Numbered from the stretch's first letter, positions 25,092 through 34,411 are shown. The stretch: DNA of 38,028 nucleotides from an uncultured Victivallales bacterium (GCA_934661375.1 CAKUJH010000032.1:1-38028), one strand, 5' to 3'. Notes: a model not told the origin generated them from the letters alone. Translations and numbers: made by a program.

Positions 25092-26432
25092 TTATGCCGC
25101 TTTTTCCCTGTTTTCATTTTTGCGGCGGAAACAGAAAATCGTCAGAATTACCATGGCAGCCATCAGCCATTGATAATAGGATGTGCCCATCAGATCCAAA
25201 GTGGAAACAATGCAGCCGGCGGATTTGGCAACGCCCATGGCAATCAGGATCTGCGCGCCGTACGGGATCAATCCCTGCACAAAGCAGGAGGCCGTATCCA
25301 GCACACTGGCGATCCGTTTGGGCGAACAGCTGTATTTGCCGCCGAATTCTTTGGCTATGGGACCGGCGATCACAATCGCCACGGTATTGTTGGCGGTAAA
25401 CAGGTTGATGGCGGAAACCAGCAGGAAAATTCCGAATTCGCAGCCGCGGGACGAATGGATCAGCGCACTGATTTTCTTCATCAGATAGGAAATTCCGCCG
25501 TTCCAGCGTATGACTTTGAGCAAGCCGCCGGCAAGAATCGCCACGATCAGAGTTTCCGCCATGCCGATGGTTCCTTTGCCGCAGACATCCAAGGCACCCC
25601 AGAGATTGAAGGCTCCGGTGAAAATCCCGATTGCGCAGGAAACCACCACTCCGAAAAACAGCAGCGCCATCACGTTCAATCCGCAGAGAGCAAGAACCAG
25701 GATCAGCAGATAAGGCGTCACGGAAAGCAGATGCTTCCAGGTGATCGGAGCCAGTCCGCCGACCTCAACTGCGCCGCTCCGTCCGGCAAAGAAATAAATC
25801 ACCAGCGCCAGAACGGCGGCAGGCAGCACCATGAAAAAGTTGGCGTAAAACTTGTCGCGCATCGCCACGTTCTGCGTACGGGTGGCGGCAATGGTGGTAT
25901 CGGAAATCATGGAAAGATTGTCGCCGAACATGGCGCCGCCGATCACCGCCCCCAGCATCAGTTCCGGACGGATCCCCAGCGGAGCGATCAGCCCGACCGC
26001 AATGGGCGTCAAGGCGGCAATCGTTCCGCAGCTGGTCCCGATGGACAATGAAATCAGACATGAAACCAGAAAGATCCCGGACAGCAGAAATCCGGCGGGG
26101 ATCAGATGTCTGGTGATCAGGACGGCGGCGTCCACTGCGCCCATTCCCTTGGCGACGGCGGCAAACGCCCCGGCAAGAATGAAAATCAGGCACATGATCA
26201 TAATATTGGAATCGCCCATTCCGGACGCGAACACGTTGATTTTCTCATTCAGCGGATGTCTGCGGTTCAGGAGCAGCGCGGAAGCGGACGCCACCAGAAA
26301 AGCCGCGGGCATGGGAACCTTGTAAAAATCATTGGCCCAGACAGAAAGCCCGACATAGAAAAAGACGAAAACAAAAAACGGAATCAAGGCCCGGAAACGC
26401 GGTTCCCGTTCCTGCGCGATCACATCATTCAT
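25092..26432 (-). CDS. NhaC-family Na+/H+ antiporter
   Basis: A 446-residue inner-membrane protein with about eleven or twelve hydrophobic segments. It carries the NhaC-type blocks LSIGTSCGTIAALTPIAVGL and GGAMFGDNLSMISDTTIAAT, and near the end NNTVAIVIAGPIAKEF. Members exchange Na+ for H+; some relatives exchange malate/lactate or amino acids, so the exact substrate is open. It stands alone, convergent with the 1024-residue protein gene (47 bases apart) and divergent from the acyltransferase. Ribosome site GAGAGGG precedes the ATG. A small hairpin near its stop (25078-25108) may terminate both genes. Confidence 0.88.
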   Translation of the reverse strand: MNDVIAQEREPRFRALIPFFVFVFFYVGLSVWANDFYKVPMPAAFLVASASALLLNRRHPLNEKINVFASGMGDSNIMIMCLIFILAGAFAAVAKGMGAVDAAVLITRHLIPAGFLLSGIFLVSCLISLSIGTSCGTIAALTPIAVGLIAPLGIRPELMLGAVIGGAMFGDNLSMISDTTIAATRTQNVAMRDKFYANFFMVLPAAVLALVIYFFAGRSGAVEVGGLAPITWKHLLSVTPYLLILVLALCGLNVMALLFFGVVVSCAIGIFTGAFNLWGALDVCGKGTIGMAETLIVAILAGGLLKVIRWNGGISYLMKKISALIHSSRGCEFGIFLLVSAINLFTANNTVAIVIAGPIAKEFGGKYSCSPKRIASVLDTASCFVQGLIPYGAQILIAMGVAKSAGCIVSTLDLMGTSYYQWLMAAMVILTIFCFRRKNENREKAA

Positions 26433-26468
26433 GACACCCTCTCTTTATTGTTGAAAAAAAACGATTGT

Positions 26469-26496
26469 AATTTACCCTGTTTTTTTTAAAAGTCAA
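26469..26496 (-). promoter_or_regulatory. Predicted promoter of the antiporter gene
   Basis: On the minus strand TTGACT (26491-26496) and TAAATT (26469-26474) are separated by 16 bases, 36 bases upstream of the start. Confidence 0.5.
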
Positions 26497-26615
26497 GGCT
26501 GGAACAGGAAAAAAAACTGTCCGGAGCGGGCAGACGCCGCCGACATGCGGAATGATTTTTCAGCACGGAGACCGGCGGCGCGGCATGTTTCTCGCTGGTT
26601 AAACGCTTTTTACAC

Positions 26616-26644
26616 TTGATATTTTCCCAAACGGCAATTATATT
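26616..26644 (+). promoter_or_regulatory. Predicted promoter of the acyltransferase pair
   Basis: TTGATA (26616-26621) and TATATT (26639-26644) with a 17-base spacer precede the acyltransferase start by about 87 bases. Of the 298-base gap 26433-26730, the rest (26497-26615) is a short GC-rich stretch with no gene I can support. Confidence 0.55.
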
Positions 26645-26730
26645 AATCAGGATAATGAGTATGTCCCTGAAAAGGCGGGCGATGCGGTGCGACGTTTTCC
26701 CCGCAAAAGAAATTCCGAAGGATTGGTTTT

Positions 26731-27822
26731 ATGGGTATTGCGAAAGACATACAGCCGGAACGGACTCAATGGCTGGATTTCATGAAAGGGATCGCCATCA
26801 TTGCAGTCATTGCGGATCATGTCTTCTGGCTGTTTCCGCAGTATCTGCCTGCCTGGCTCCATCCGTACACATTTTTCAGCGTCCCGCTTTTTGTATTTCT
26901 GGCAGGCTGGACCGCCGCGCTGTCATATGAAAGGCATCAGGACGACGGCATAAGGGGAGTGCTGAAACGCCTTCCGCATATTTTGGTTCCGTATGTCTGC
27001 GCGGTTTTCTGCTGTGTATGGATCCGGCGGCCCATGCTGTTTGATCTGACCGGATTTCTGAAAGAGCTGTTTTTGTTTTCCGCATCCCCGCCGCATTATT
27101 TTGTTTTTTTCTTTTTACAGCTGATGCTGATCGCGCCGATCCTGTACAGACTGCTGGTCCGCCGTAAAAAATACGATGGGATCCGGATTCCCGCCTGTCT
27201 GCTGTTCCTGCTGGCGGCAGCCGTCTGGGCGACGTTCTGCACCCGAACGCTTCCGCTGCATGGCGGCGGGGCAAAACTGTTCGGCGGATTTTTCCTGTTT
27301 CATTTTGCGCTGGGCATGACGGCATTCCGTTTCCGCCGTTTTGCCGACAGTCCGGTCGTTACCTCGGCGGGTTTTGTCATCATGACGGTTCTGACGCTGA
27401 TCCTGAAGAACAATCTGGACCGTTTCACCGGAAAATTTGCGGAAACCGCAATCCTCGGAGTCAATCCTTCGGGGTTGTTTTACACGGTCTTCACCGCAAG
27501 CGTCTTTTTCGGCGTCCTGTTTTTCCGCAATATTTTTCTGCTGCTGAAAAGGAAAGTGCGGCTTCATCCGGCATTTCCTGAAGCATGCGCCGTTCCGTTC
27601 ATTTACTGCGGACGCTGTTCCTACATGATTTTTCTGTTCCACATGATTCCGCTGACATGCATCAAAAAATCGGGACTGGAACTGTCTTTTCCGTCAGGTC
27701 CGTTCACGTCGATTCTGTTCACAGTATTCTGTACGTTGTCGGCAGTTGTCTTCCCCGTTCTGATGCAGCGGCTCGGCAAAGGCGTCCGCGAGATGCTGAA
27801 ACAAGCAGGAAAGGAGACCTGA
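26731..27822 (+). CDS. Membrane acyltransferase, acyltransferase 3 family
   Basis: A 363-residue inner-membrane protein with about ten hydrophobic segments. The N-terminal RTQWLDFMKGIAIIAVIADHVFW is the standard acyltransferase-3 opening, with the conserved His (DHVF), and SVPLFVFLAGWTAALSYER follows as in the family. Such enzymes transfer acyl groups, often acetyl, to surface sugars such as O-antigen or exopolysaccharide. AAGGA lies nine bases before the ATG. It is followed two bases later by a GtrII-like membrane protein, so the pair probably modifies one envelope glycan. Substrate unknown. Confidence 0.87.
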   Translation: MGIAKDIQPERTQWLDFMKGIAIIAVIADHVFWLFPQYLPAWLHPYTFFSVPLFVFLAGWTAALSYERHQDDGIRGVLKRLPHILVPYVCAVFCCVWIRRPMLFDLTGFLKELFLFSASPPHYFVFFFLQLMLIAPILYRLLVRRKKYDGIRIPACLLFLLAAAVWATFCTRTLPLHGGGAKLFGGFFLFHFALGMTAFRFRRFADSPVVTSAGFVIMTVLTLILKNNLDRFTGKFAETAILGVNPSGLFYTVFTASVFFGVLFFRNIFLLLKRKVRLHPAFPEACAVPFIYCGRCSYMIFLFHMIPLTCIKKSGLELSFPSGPFTSILFTVFCTLSAVVFPVLMQRLGKGVREMLKQAGKET

Positions 27823-27824
27823 CC

Positions 27825-29561
27825 ATGCCGCTGAAATTATCCGCTCTGCCGAAACTGCCGGACAGCAGCCGGACGGATGCCGTACTCTCCGGCATTCTGT
27901 CCGCGGGGATTCTTCTGCTGACACTGCTTCTGAACCGGAAACACCTCGATTTTCAATCAAACATCCCGGTTTTGTCACTGGATCTGCTGCTGGCGGCTTC
28001 ATTTTGCTTTTTCATCTGCCGCGTCATGCTCAAAGCATTCCGCAGCCATTCGTTCTTCCGCGTCCTGCTGGCGGTATTCTGCTGGGGCGTTCTGTTCAGC
28101 ATGCCGGTATTGATCTCCTACTCCGGAAATGACACGGACTGGGTCTACTCATTTTCACATGAATCCTGGAAAGAGCAATGCGCCTCGGGACGGCCGTTCT
28201 GCGGAATACTGCTGGACACCGTCATCTCGTTCGGGATGCTCCGCCCCGCCGTGATCAACACGGTTTCGCTGCTGTCCATTCTTTTTCTTTCCATGTCCCT
28301 GACGCTGCTGCACGACCAGCTTTGCCGCGCGGCGGGGTCAGACGCTCCGTTCCGCCGCCATATGGTGTGCGCCGGACTGTGTCTGCTGGTCTGGAATCCG
28401 TTTTCCATGGAATTCCTGGGTTTCAACAATTACATTTTCTGCCATTACTTTTTTCTGGGCGTCATTATTCTTGCGCTGTATATGCCGCTGCGTTTCAGGA
28501 ACCGGCGGGGGATAGCCGGTTCGCTGGTTCTGCTCTGCATGTCCGGCTGCGGCTACCAGCCGTCGCTGGCGGTATATGCCCTGCTGGGACCGCCGGTTTT
28601 CTGTTTTGCATTTCCGTCCACGGGAAAATCCGGCTGGAGATCCCGGCTGGGAGCGGCAGTGCTTCCGGGCATTTTTTCAGGAACAGCCCTCTGTTTTTCG
28701 GCACTGTCCATGCACTTGCTTGTGCGGCTGCTGAATTTGCAGTTGGGCGTCCGCACCTCCGGAAAAGCCGACATTGCCGCCAATCTGCAGACGCTGTTCG
28801 AACAGCTGCCGCATTATTGCCGGGACAGTTTCGGCTTTTTCCCCGATTACGGACTGTTCTTCATCACGCTGTGCCTGCTGATTCTGTTTTTGCTGAATCT
28901 GCGTAATCTCCGCTGGGGCGCCGGAGAAACGCTCGGCATCGCCTTGATTTCGGCAATCGGCCTGTGGGTGTATTCGATCGGGTTCCAGATTCTGCTTCCC
29001 GCGCCGAATTATTATGCGGCCCGGTCGGTCTTTGCCTGCGCCGGCGTTCCCGGTTTTCTGCTGATGCTGCTGTTTCTGCTGAAAAAGGACTCCCGGACGG
29101 AAAGCCCGCGTTTTCAGCAGACGGCATGGGCATTGCTCGCCCTGTTTGCCTGCATTTTGCTGTACCATACCCATAAAATGAGTGCCGTCCTGCACGAACG
29201 CGATGGGCAGGACCGTATTATCGGCGAGCAGATATTCCGTCAGATCGAAAAACTGGAAGCACAGCACAAAAAACGTGTGACGGAACTGGTGGTCTGCCGT
29301 GACGCCGTCTGGCGGGAAACATATCCGGAAGCAGACAGCAATTACGGTTTCTGGGCGGCGAAACTTTTTTCGGTCCCCTGGAAGCTGGAACTGTATTTCC
29401 CGGCTTTTCACAACCGCAATTTCAAAATCGACTTCCGCATCTGGCGTCCGCAGGATGAAGAAGTCCGCAAAATCGTCCGCGGACGCAACTGGGACCGGCT
29501 GTCTGCCGAAGAACAGGTCGTCTGGCTCGGCGGCGGACGCTGCGCCGTCATCTCGTATTAA
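27825..29561 (+). CDS. GtrII-like membrane glucosyltransferase
   Basis: A 578-residue protein with about eleven membrane segments. The early extramembrane loop SYSGNDTDWVYSFSHESW and GRPFCGILLDTVISFG, then NPFSMEFLGFNNYIFCHYFFLG and CGYQPSLAVYALLGPP, resemble the Glucos_trans_II family, which adds glucose to O-antigen from a lipid carrier. A soluble C-terminal part of about 130 residues follows the last membrane helix (FRQIEKLEAQHKKRVTELVV). AAGGAG lies eight bases before the ATG at 27825; the open frame extends upstream into the acyltransferase gene but without a start signal. Family call is moderate; other GT-C-like proteins are possible. Confidence 0.62.
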   Translation: MPLKLSALPKLPDSSRTDAVLSGILSAGILLLTLLLNRKHLDFQSNIPVLSLDLLLAASFCFFICRVMLKAFRSHSFFRVLLAVFCWGVLFSMPVLISYSGNDTDWVYSFSHESWKEQCASGRPFCGILLDTVISFGMLRPAVINTVSLLSILFLSMSLTLLHDQLCRAAGSDAPFRRHMVCAGLCLLVWNPFSMEFLGFNNYIFCHYFFLGVIILALYMPLRFRNRRGIAGSLVLLCMSGCGYQPSLAVYALLGPPVFCFAFPSTGKSGWRSRLGAAVLPGIFSGTALCFSALSMHLLVRLLNLQLGVRTSGKADIAANLQTLFEQLPHYCRDSFGFFPDYGLFFITLCLLILFLLNLRNLRWGAGETLGIALISAIGLWVYSIGFQILLPAPNYYAARSVFACAGVPGFLLMLLFLLKKDSRTESPRFQQTAWALLALFACILLYHTHKMSAVLHERDGQDRIIGEQIFRQIEKLEAQHKKRVTELVVCRDAVWRETYPEADSNYGFWAAKLFSVPWKLELYFPAFHNRNFKIDFRIWRPQDEEVRKIVRGRNWDRLSAEEQVVWLGGGRCAVISY

Positions 29562-29589
29562 GGAAAACGGCAAAAAACCGGTGGCATCA

Positions 29590-29618
29590 TTGACAAATCC
29601 GCAAAACGGAGATAAATT
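29590..29618 (+). promoter_or_regulatory. Predicted promoter of the hisB operon
   Basis: TTGACA (29590-29595) and TAAATT (29613-29618) with a 17-base spacer lie 29 bases before hisB, beginning 28 bases after the preceding stop codon. Confidence 0.5.
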
Positions 29619-29647
29619 GACAAATCATTATCAGATGGAGGTTGCTC

Positions 29648-30235
29648 ATGAACAGAAAGAGTAAAATATCCCGGAGGACACGGGAAACGGATATTGAAGC
29701 GGTTCTGAATGTGGACGGCGCGGGGACCGGCAGGATCAGCACGGGGATCGGTTTCATGGACCACATGCTGGAACTGTTCGCGCGGCATGGCAAATTTGAT
29801 TTGAGCGTGACGGCGAAAGGGGATCTGAGCGTGGATGCGCATCACACCATGGAAGATCTCGGTCTGGTGCTGGGGGAGGCGTTCTCCCGCGCCCTGGGCG
29901 ACAAAAAAGGCATCCGCCGTTATGGGAATTTCATGCTGCCGATGGATGAAACTCTGGTGCTGATCGCGCTGGATCTCTCCGGACGCCCCCTGCTGGTTTA
30001 CGATCTGACTCCGCCGACGGAAAAGGTCGGCACACTGGATACGGCGCTGTTTCATGAATTCCTTCAGGCGTTCTGCGTGAAAGCAGGGCTCAACCTGCAT
30101 ATCCGGCTGCTTGCCGGAGGCGAAGTCCATCATATTTTCGAAGCGGTTTTCAAAGGGCTTGCCCGCGCACTGGAACAGGCCGTTTCCATTGATCCGCGCG
30201 AAAACGGCATTCCTTCCACCAAAGGCGTTCTGTAA
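29648..30235 (+). CDS. hisB: Imidazoleglycerol-phosphate dehydratase
   Basis: A 195-residue single-domain HisB, the dehydratase step of histidine synthesis in the cytoplasm. The metal-binding His/Glu motifs are intact: GFMDHMLELFARHGKFDL, DAHHTMEDLGLVLG, FHEFLQAF and HHIFEAVFKGLARAL. Length is typical of the monofunctional enzyme without the phosphatase domain. GGAGG lies six bases before the ATG at 29648; a TTG at 29642 overlaps that site and is not preferred. No other his genes are nearby; it is 21 bases before a protein kinase gene and likely heads an operon with it, fabD and fabG. Confidence 0.96.
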   Translation: MNRKSKISRRTRETDIEAVLNVDGAGTGRISTGIGFMDHMLELFARHGKFDLSVTAKGDLSVDAHHTMEDLGLVLGEAFSRALGDKKGIRRYGNFMLPMDETLVLIALDLSGRPLLVYDLTPPTEKVGTLDTALFHEFLQAFCVKAGLNLHIRLLAGGEVHHIFEAVFKGLARALEQAVSIDPRENGIPSTKGVL

Positions 30236-30256
30236 AATATACGGAGTATCGGAAAT

Positions 30257-32659
30257 ATGCCGGATTTCATCTGTTCCAGCTGCGGCACTGCATTTGAAGC
30301 CGAATCTGACGCCCGGAACGGCGTTGTCTGCCCGTTCTGCGGCGCGGCTGCGCAGTCTCCGGCAGCGGAACAGCTCCTGCCGCCCGGCACACGGGTGGAC
30401 GGATATGAAATCCTCCGGCACATCGCGGCCGGAGGTTCCGGACAGGTCTATCTGGCAAAGCAGCTTTCCATGGGACGTTCCGTCGCCTTGAAAATTCTGA
30501 ATCCCGGATTTCTGGATAAAGAACGCGCGGAACGGTTTCTGGAGGAAGCGCGCAATACGGCGAAGTTTGAAAACCCGCATGTGGTAACAGTCATCGACGC
30601 CGGGATTTCCGATGAAGGCCTTTACTTTATCGCCATGCAGTACGTGGCAGGCAGAACGCTTGAAGAAATCCTGATGCGGGGACATGTTTTCTCCGAAGAG
30701 GAAGCGCTGTCCATCGTGCTGACGGTTGCCGAGGCTTTGCGCAAAGTCTGGGACAAATTCAAGATGTTTCACCGGGACATCAAACCGGCGAACATCATGC
30801 TGACGCCGGAAAAGGAAGCCATGGTGCTGGACATGGGGCTGGCGCAGGAACGCGGCTCCAGCGTCCTGGCGGACGGCAACATTGAAGGCTCTCCATATTA
30901 TATGAGTCCGGAACAGGCGCGCGGAGAAGAACTCACCTGGAGTTCCGATCTCTATTCCCTGGGGGCGACTCTTTATCAGATGGTTGCGGGCGCATACCCG
31001 TACGACGGGCCCAGTGTGGAAGTCATCATGCGCCGGCACGACCAGGCGCCCTTCCCCGATCCGTGCAAAAAAGTTCCGGGTCTCCGTCTTTCAGCCCGAA
31101 CTGTCAAGCTGCTGCGCCGCATGATGGCAAAGAAACCGGAGGACCGGTTTGCCTCCTGGGAGGATTTCACTAAAGAAGTCCGGGATCTGCTGTCCGAACT
31201 CTGGCTGAAAAACGGTTCCATGATTCCCGATGCCCGACAGCAGCAGATGCTGACAAGTTCAGAACCGGATATAAAAAAAGAACCGGACAACGGCATTCCG
31301 CGTCCATTCCGCTTTGCATTTTTCGGATGTCTGGTTTTTCTGCTGGCTATGGCTGTGCTGGGCGGGGCTTGTCTTTATCTGGCGGCGCAGAAGAACTCCG
31401 GCGCGGCATACACCCGGCTGGAGTCTTTCCGGGAACTGACGGCAGAACGCCCCATGGATGTTTCCGCCGCAGAAAAATTTGTCCGGGACAATGCGCGTTA
31501 TTTCCAGCTTTTCGGAGTTCCGGGAAAAATCAGAAATGAATACAGAAAACTGGTCTTGCAGATCAGTCAGTACAAACAGCAGAACAACCGGGAGGAAAAT
31601 CTTCTCGGCGAACTGGAATCCGAAACAGCCAAGGCTCTGTTGCAACTGGACAGCGAACTCCGGGAATTCAAAAAAACGGTCCGGCTGCCGTCCGCCGAAT
31701 GGCAGCAGCCGTTGTCCGGGATTCTGAAAAAAGTGCAGGACGCCGTACTGGAACTGCCGCAGAACCGGCAGCGGAAGGAAATGCTGCTGACCCGTCTGCA
31801 ATCCGCGGAAAAGGATTTTCAGAAAGGACTCGGCGAAATTCAGCAGAAGCTGCTGTCCGTTCAGCGTGAGAAAGCATTGAAACAAAAACGAGCCGAGGAA
31901 GCAGCCCGCGCGGCTGCCGTCCGGAAAAACGCCGAAATCAAACAGCGAAACGCGAAGCAACTGGCGGATTATGAAAAAATTCTACGGCAGGAACAGGACA
32001 GAATCCGGATACTGCTGCTTCTGCAGGATCCCAAGGACAAGTTTTCCAGACAGAACGAACTGCTGTACGGTTCTTTCCCCAAGCGGAAATCTCTGCCGCT
32101 GTTGAAAAACGCCAACGCACATTATGACCAATGGCTGGCGAAAATGCAGCAATGGACAATACGGGCGGCGGTGCTGTGGGACAGAATCTACGATTCCCGC
32201 AAAACTTTTTCCGGCTATGTCATTACCGCTCCTCAGACGAACAACACCCCGATGCTGACAGGAACCATTATCCGGGACAGATTCCATCTGCATTATGAGG
32301 CGATGCAGAATGTAACGATTCCTTTTGCCGAACTGCCGGAAGCGGAATGGCTGAAATTTCTGCGTCATGCTGCCGGAAACGGGCAGCTGGCGGAAGTGGA
32401 ATCTTTTCTGCTGCTGACGGGTCATTTTCAGGCATTGGGAGCGACATCCGATATTGAAATACAACGGGAAATCCCGTTGATGCGGCGCGCATTTTTCCGT
32501 TTTCTGGCCGGGGAACCGGTTCCGGGAATCGCCAGCAAACTGCGTCCGCCGCCGCACTGGATTCTGCGGCGATATGAAAACGATCCGGAATTTGAGCCGT
32601 ATCGCAAAAAAATGCAACACACAGAAACCTTATCAAAATCAAAGAAAGGGAAATCATGA
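30257..32659 (+). CDS. Transmembrane Ser/Thr protein kinase with zinc ribbon
   Basis: An 800-residue Hanks-type kinase. Residues 5-35 form a zinc ribbon (CSSCG and CPFCG). The kinase domain, about 45-315, has the glycine loop AAGGSGQVYLAK, Lys79 in VALKIL, Asp174 in FHRDIKPANIM, and the activation segment SPYYMSPEQARG. The Mg-binding motif reads DMG (Asp192) instead of DFG. A single membrane helix at about 350-378 (FFGCLVFLLAMAVLGGACLYL) is followed by a 420-residue region, presumably periplasmic, with a charged coiled coil at about 530-590. No PASTA repeats. Its stop overlaps the fabD start by four bases (ATGA), so translation is coupled to fatty-acid synthesis genes. Targets unknown; active kinase expected from the intact residues. 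Confidence 0.9.
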   Translation: MPDFICSSCGTAFEAESDARNGVVCPFCGAAAQSPAAEQLLPPGTRVDGYEILRHIAAGGSGQVYLAKQLSMGRSVALKILNPGFLDKERAERFLEEARNTAKFENPHVVTVIDAGISDEGLYFIAMQYVAGRTLEEILMRGHVFSEEEALSIVLTVAEALRKVWDKFKMFHRDIKPANIMLTPEKEAMVLDMGLAQERGSSVLADGNIEGSPYYMSPEQARGEELTWSSDLYSLGATLYQMVAGAYPYDGPSVEVIMRRHDQAPFPDPCKKVPGLRLSARTVKLLRRMMAKKPEDRFASWEDFTKEVRDLLSELWLKNGSMIPDARQQQMLTSSEPDIKKEPDNGIPRPFRFAFFGCLVFLLAMAVLGGACLYLAAQKNSGAAYTRLESFRELTAERPMDVSAAEKFVRDNARYFQLFGVPGKIRNEYRKLVLQISQYKQQNNREENLLGELESETAKALLQLDSELREFKKTVRLPSAEWQQPLSGILKKVQDAVLELPQNRQRKEMLLTRLQSAEKDFQKGLGEIQQKLLSVQREKALKQKRAEEAARAAAVRKNAEIKQRNAKQLADYEKILRQEQDRIRILLLLQDPKDKFSRQNELLYGSFPKRKSLPLLKNANAHYDQWLAKMQQWTIRAAVLWDRIYDSRKTFSGYVITAPQTNNTPMLTGTIIRDRFHLHYEAMQNVTIPFAELPEAEWLKFLRHAAGNGQLAEVESFLLLTGHFQALGATSDIEIQREIPLMRRAFFRFLAGEPVPGIASKLRPPPHWILRRYENDPEFEPYRKKMQHTETLSKSKKGKS

Positions 32660-33585
32660 AAGCCGCATTTGTATTTTCGGGACAGGGTGCCCAGAAAGCC
32701 GGCATGGGCAAGGATCTGTTTGACCGCAGTTCCGCCGCCGCGGCAGTGTACCGCAAAGCCAACGAAGTATTGGGCTGGGATCTGGCGGAACTCTGTTTCT
32801 GCGGACCGGATGAAAAACTCACGGAAAGCCGTTACTGTCAGCCGGCGATCTTCACCACCAGCATGGCATGTCTGGCGGCATTCCAGGAAAAATTTCCGCA
32901 GGTGAAGCCGACCGGAACCGCGGGGCTGAGTCTGGGTGAATACGGTGCGCTCTGCTGCGCCGGATTCTTCGGATTCGACGATGCGCTGCGTCTGGTGGCG
33001 AAACGGGGCGAACTGATGGACGCCGCCTGCAAGGAAGCGGCGGGAACCATGGCAAGCATTCTCACCAACGGCAGTGTCGGGGCGGATGTATTCAAAAAGA
33101 TCTGCGGGGACTGCGGAATCTGGGTTGCCAATTACAATTCCCCGATGCAGACCGTTATCAGCGGCGGAGTCGAAGGCGTCGCCAAAGCGGTTGAACTGTT
33201 CAAAGCGGTTCCCGGTGTGCGCCGGGTGGTGCCGCTGAACGTGGCAGGCGGTTTCCATTCCGGCATGATGGCAGGAGCCGGAGAGAAACTCCGTGCCGTG
33301 CTGGCAGACGTTCCCGTCCGGGAGCCGGTGCTGCCGGTCGCCCAGAATTTCACGGGAAAACTGGTCGAAGATTACACCACCGTCAAGGAAAACCTGGCGC
33401 AGCAGGTTGCCGGCAGCGTTCACTGGATCGACTGCGTGAATGCGCTGTCCTCCACGGGTGCGGATACGTTCATTGAGTTCGGACCCGGCACGGTGCTGAC
33501 CGGTCTGATCCGCAAAATTGATTCAACCAAAACCGTGATGAACGTCCAGTCCGCCGAAGATCTGGACAAACTCGTCATAGAATAA
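32656..33585 (+). CDS. fabD: Malonyl-CoA:ACP transacylase
   Basis: A 309-residue FabD, which loads malonyl from CoA onto ACP. FVFSGQGAQKAGMG is the family opening with the oxyanion Gln; the nucleophile Ser92 lies in GLSLGEYGAL, where Leu replaces the His of the common GHSLGE motif; Arg in AKRGELMDAA and the catalytic His in AGGFHSGMM are present. So the active site is complete apart from that one neighbour change, which also occurs in other lineages. Start overlaps the kinase stop; fabG follows after 30 bases. Confidence 0.95.
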   Translation: MKAAFVFSGQGAQKAGMGKDLFDRSSAAAAVYRKANEVLGWDLAELCFCGPDEKLTESRYCQPAIFTTSMACLAAFQEKFPQVKPTGTAGLSLGEYGALCCAGFFGFDDALRLVAKRGELMDAACKEAAGTMASILTNGSVGADVFKKICGDCGIWVANYNSPMQTVISGGVEGVAKAVELFKAVPGVRRVVPLNVAGGFHSGMMAGAGEKLRAVLADVPVREPVLPVAQNFTGKLVEDYTTVKENLAQQVAGSVHWIDCVNALSSTGADTFIEFGPGTVLTGLIRKIDSTKTVMNVQSAEDLDKLVIE

Positions 33586-33615
33586 ACCCCAATCCAACAA
33601 GAACAGGAGAAAAAA

Positions 33616-34371
33616 ATGGGATGCAATAAAAAACTGGAAGGCCGCGTGGCACTGGTCACGGGCGGAGCTCGCGGAATCGGTCGTGCCATCTGTGAAAAAC
33701 TGGCTTCGGAAGGCGCAACCGTCGCAATGGTCGACATCATGCTGGACGTAGCGGAAAAGACCGCTGCCGAATTCAAGGCGCAGGGTTACGAAGCCATGGC
33801 GATTCAGGCCAACGTCGCCGTTCCGGAGGACGCGGACAAAGCGGTCCAGGCGGTCGTTGAAAAATACGGCAGACTGGATATTCTGGTCAACAACGCCGGA
33901 ATCACCCGCGACACCCTGATGATGAAAATGACGGAAAAAGACTGGGACATGGTACTGTCCGTCAACCTGAAAGGCACATTCAACTTCACGAAGGCGGCGA
34001 CCCGCGTGATGATGCGCGCCCGTTACGGCAAAATCGTGAACATCGCTTCCGTCGTCGGCCGCATGGGCAACGCCGGACAGGCCAACTATTCCGCCTCCAA
34101 AGCGGGCGTGATCGGTCTGACCAAGACCACGGCGCGCGAGTTCGGCAGCCGCAACATCACGGCGAATGCCATTGCGCCGGGATACATCCAGACGGAAATG
34201 ACGGAAAAACTGCCGCAGGCTGCCAGAGATGCGTTTCTGGTGAACATTCCGCTCAAACGCGCGGGACTGCCGGCGGACGTCGCCAACGCAGTGTTTTTCT
34301 TCTGCCAGGAAGAATCCGCTTACGTTACCGGTCAGGTGCTGAACGTTGACGGCGGCTTCCTGATGTCCTGA
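33616..34371 (+). CDS. fabG: 3-oxoacyl-ACP reductase
   Basis: A 251-residue short-chain dehydrogenase. The nucleotide-binding TGGARGIGRAI and NNAG motifs, catalytic Ser145 (IVNIASVVG), Tyr158 and Lys162 (YSASK) are present, and DTLMMKMTEKDWDMVLSVNLKGTFN is a block specific to FabG. It performs the NADPH-dependent first reduction of fatty-acid elongation in the cytoplasm. AGGAGA precedes the ATG. It is the last gene of the hisB-kinase-fabD-fabG run before a hairpin and a new promoter for acpP. Confidence 0.96.
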   Translation: MGCNKKLEGRVALVTGGARGIGRAICEKLASEGATVAMVDIMLDVAEKTAAEFKAQGYEAMAIQANVAVPEDADKAVQAVVEKYGRLDILVNNAGITRDTLMMKMTEKDWDMVLSVNLKGTFNFTKAATRVMMRARYGKIVNIASVVGRMGNAGQANYSASKAGVIGLTKTTAREFGSRNITANAIAPGYIQTEMTEKLPQAARDAFLVNIPLKRAGLPADVANAVFFFCQEESAYVTGQVLNVDGGFLMS

Positions 34372-34381
34372 AGTGTCATAC

Positions 34382-34411
34382 TTCCGGCAGGCATTTCTGA
34401 ACCTGCCGGAA
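34382..34411. terminator. Perfect hairpin between fabG and acpP
   Basis: TTCCGGCAGG and CCTGCCGGAA form a perfect ten-pair stem with a ten-base loop, 11 bases after the fabG stop. The following sequence is GAAAAAATT, so there is no T run for rightward termination. It may act as an RNA-stabilising 3' end or a weak terminator. Confidence 0.5.

Noticed and set aside
29558..31039. 493-codon open frame opposite hisB and the kinase
   Set aside because: It spans two confirmed genes and their junction, which a real gene would not do here.
32925..32945. FabD GLSLGE instead of GHSLGE as a sign of an inactive enzyme
   Set aside because: The nucleophile Ser and the other catalytic residues are present and this variant occurs in other lineages, so loss of activity is not supported.
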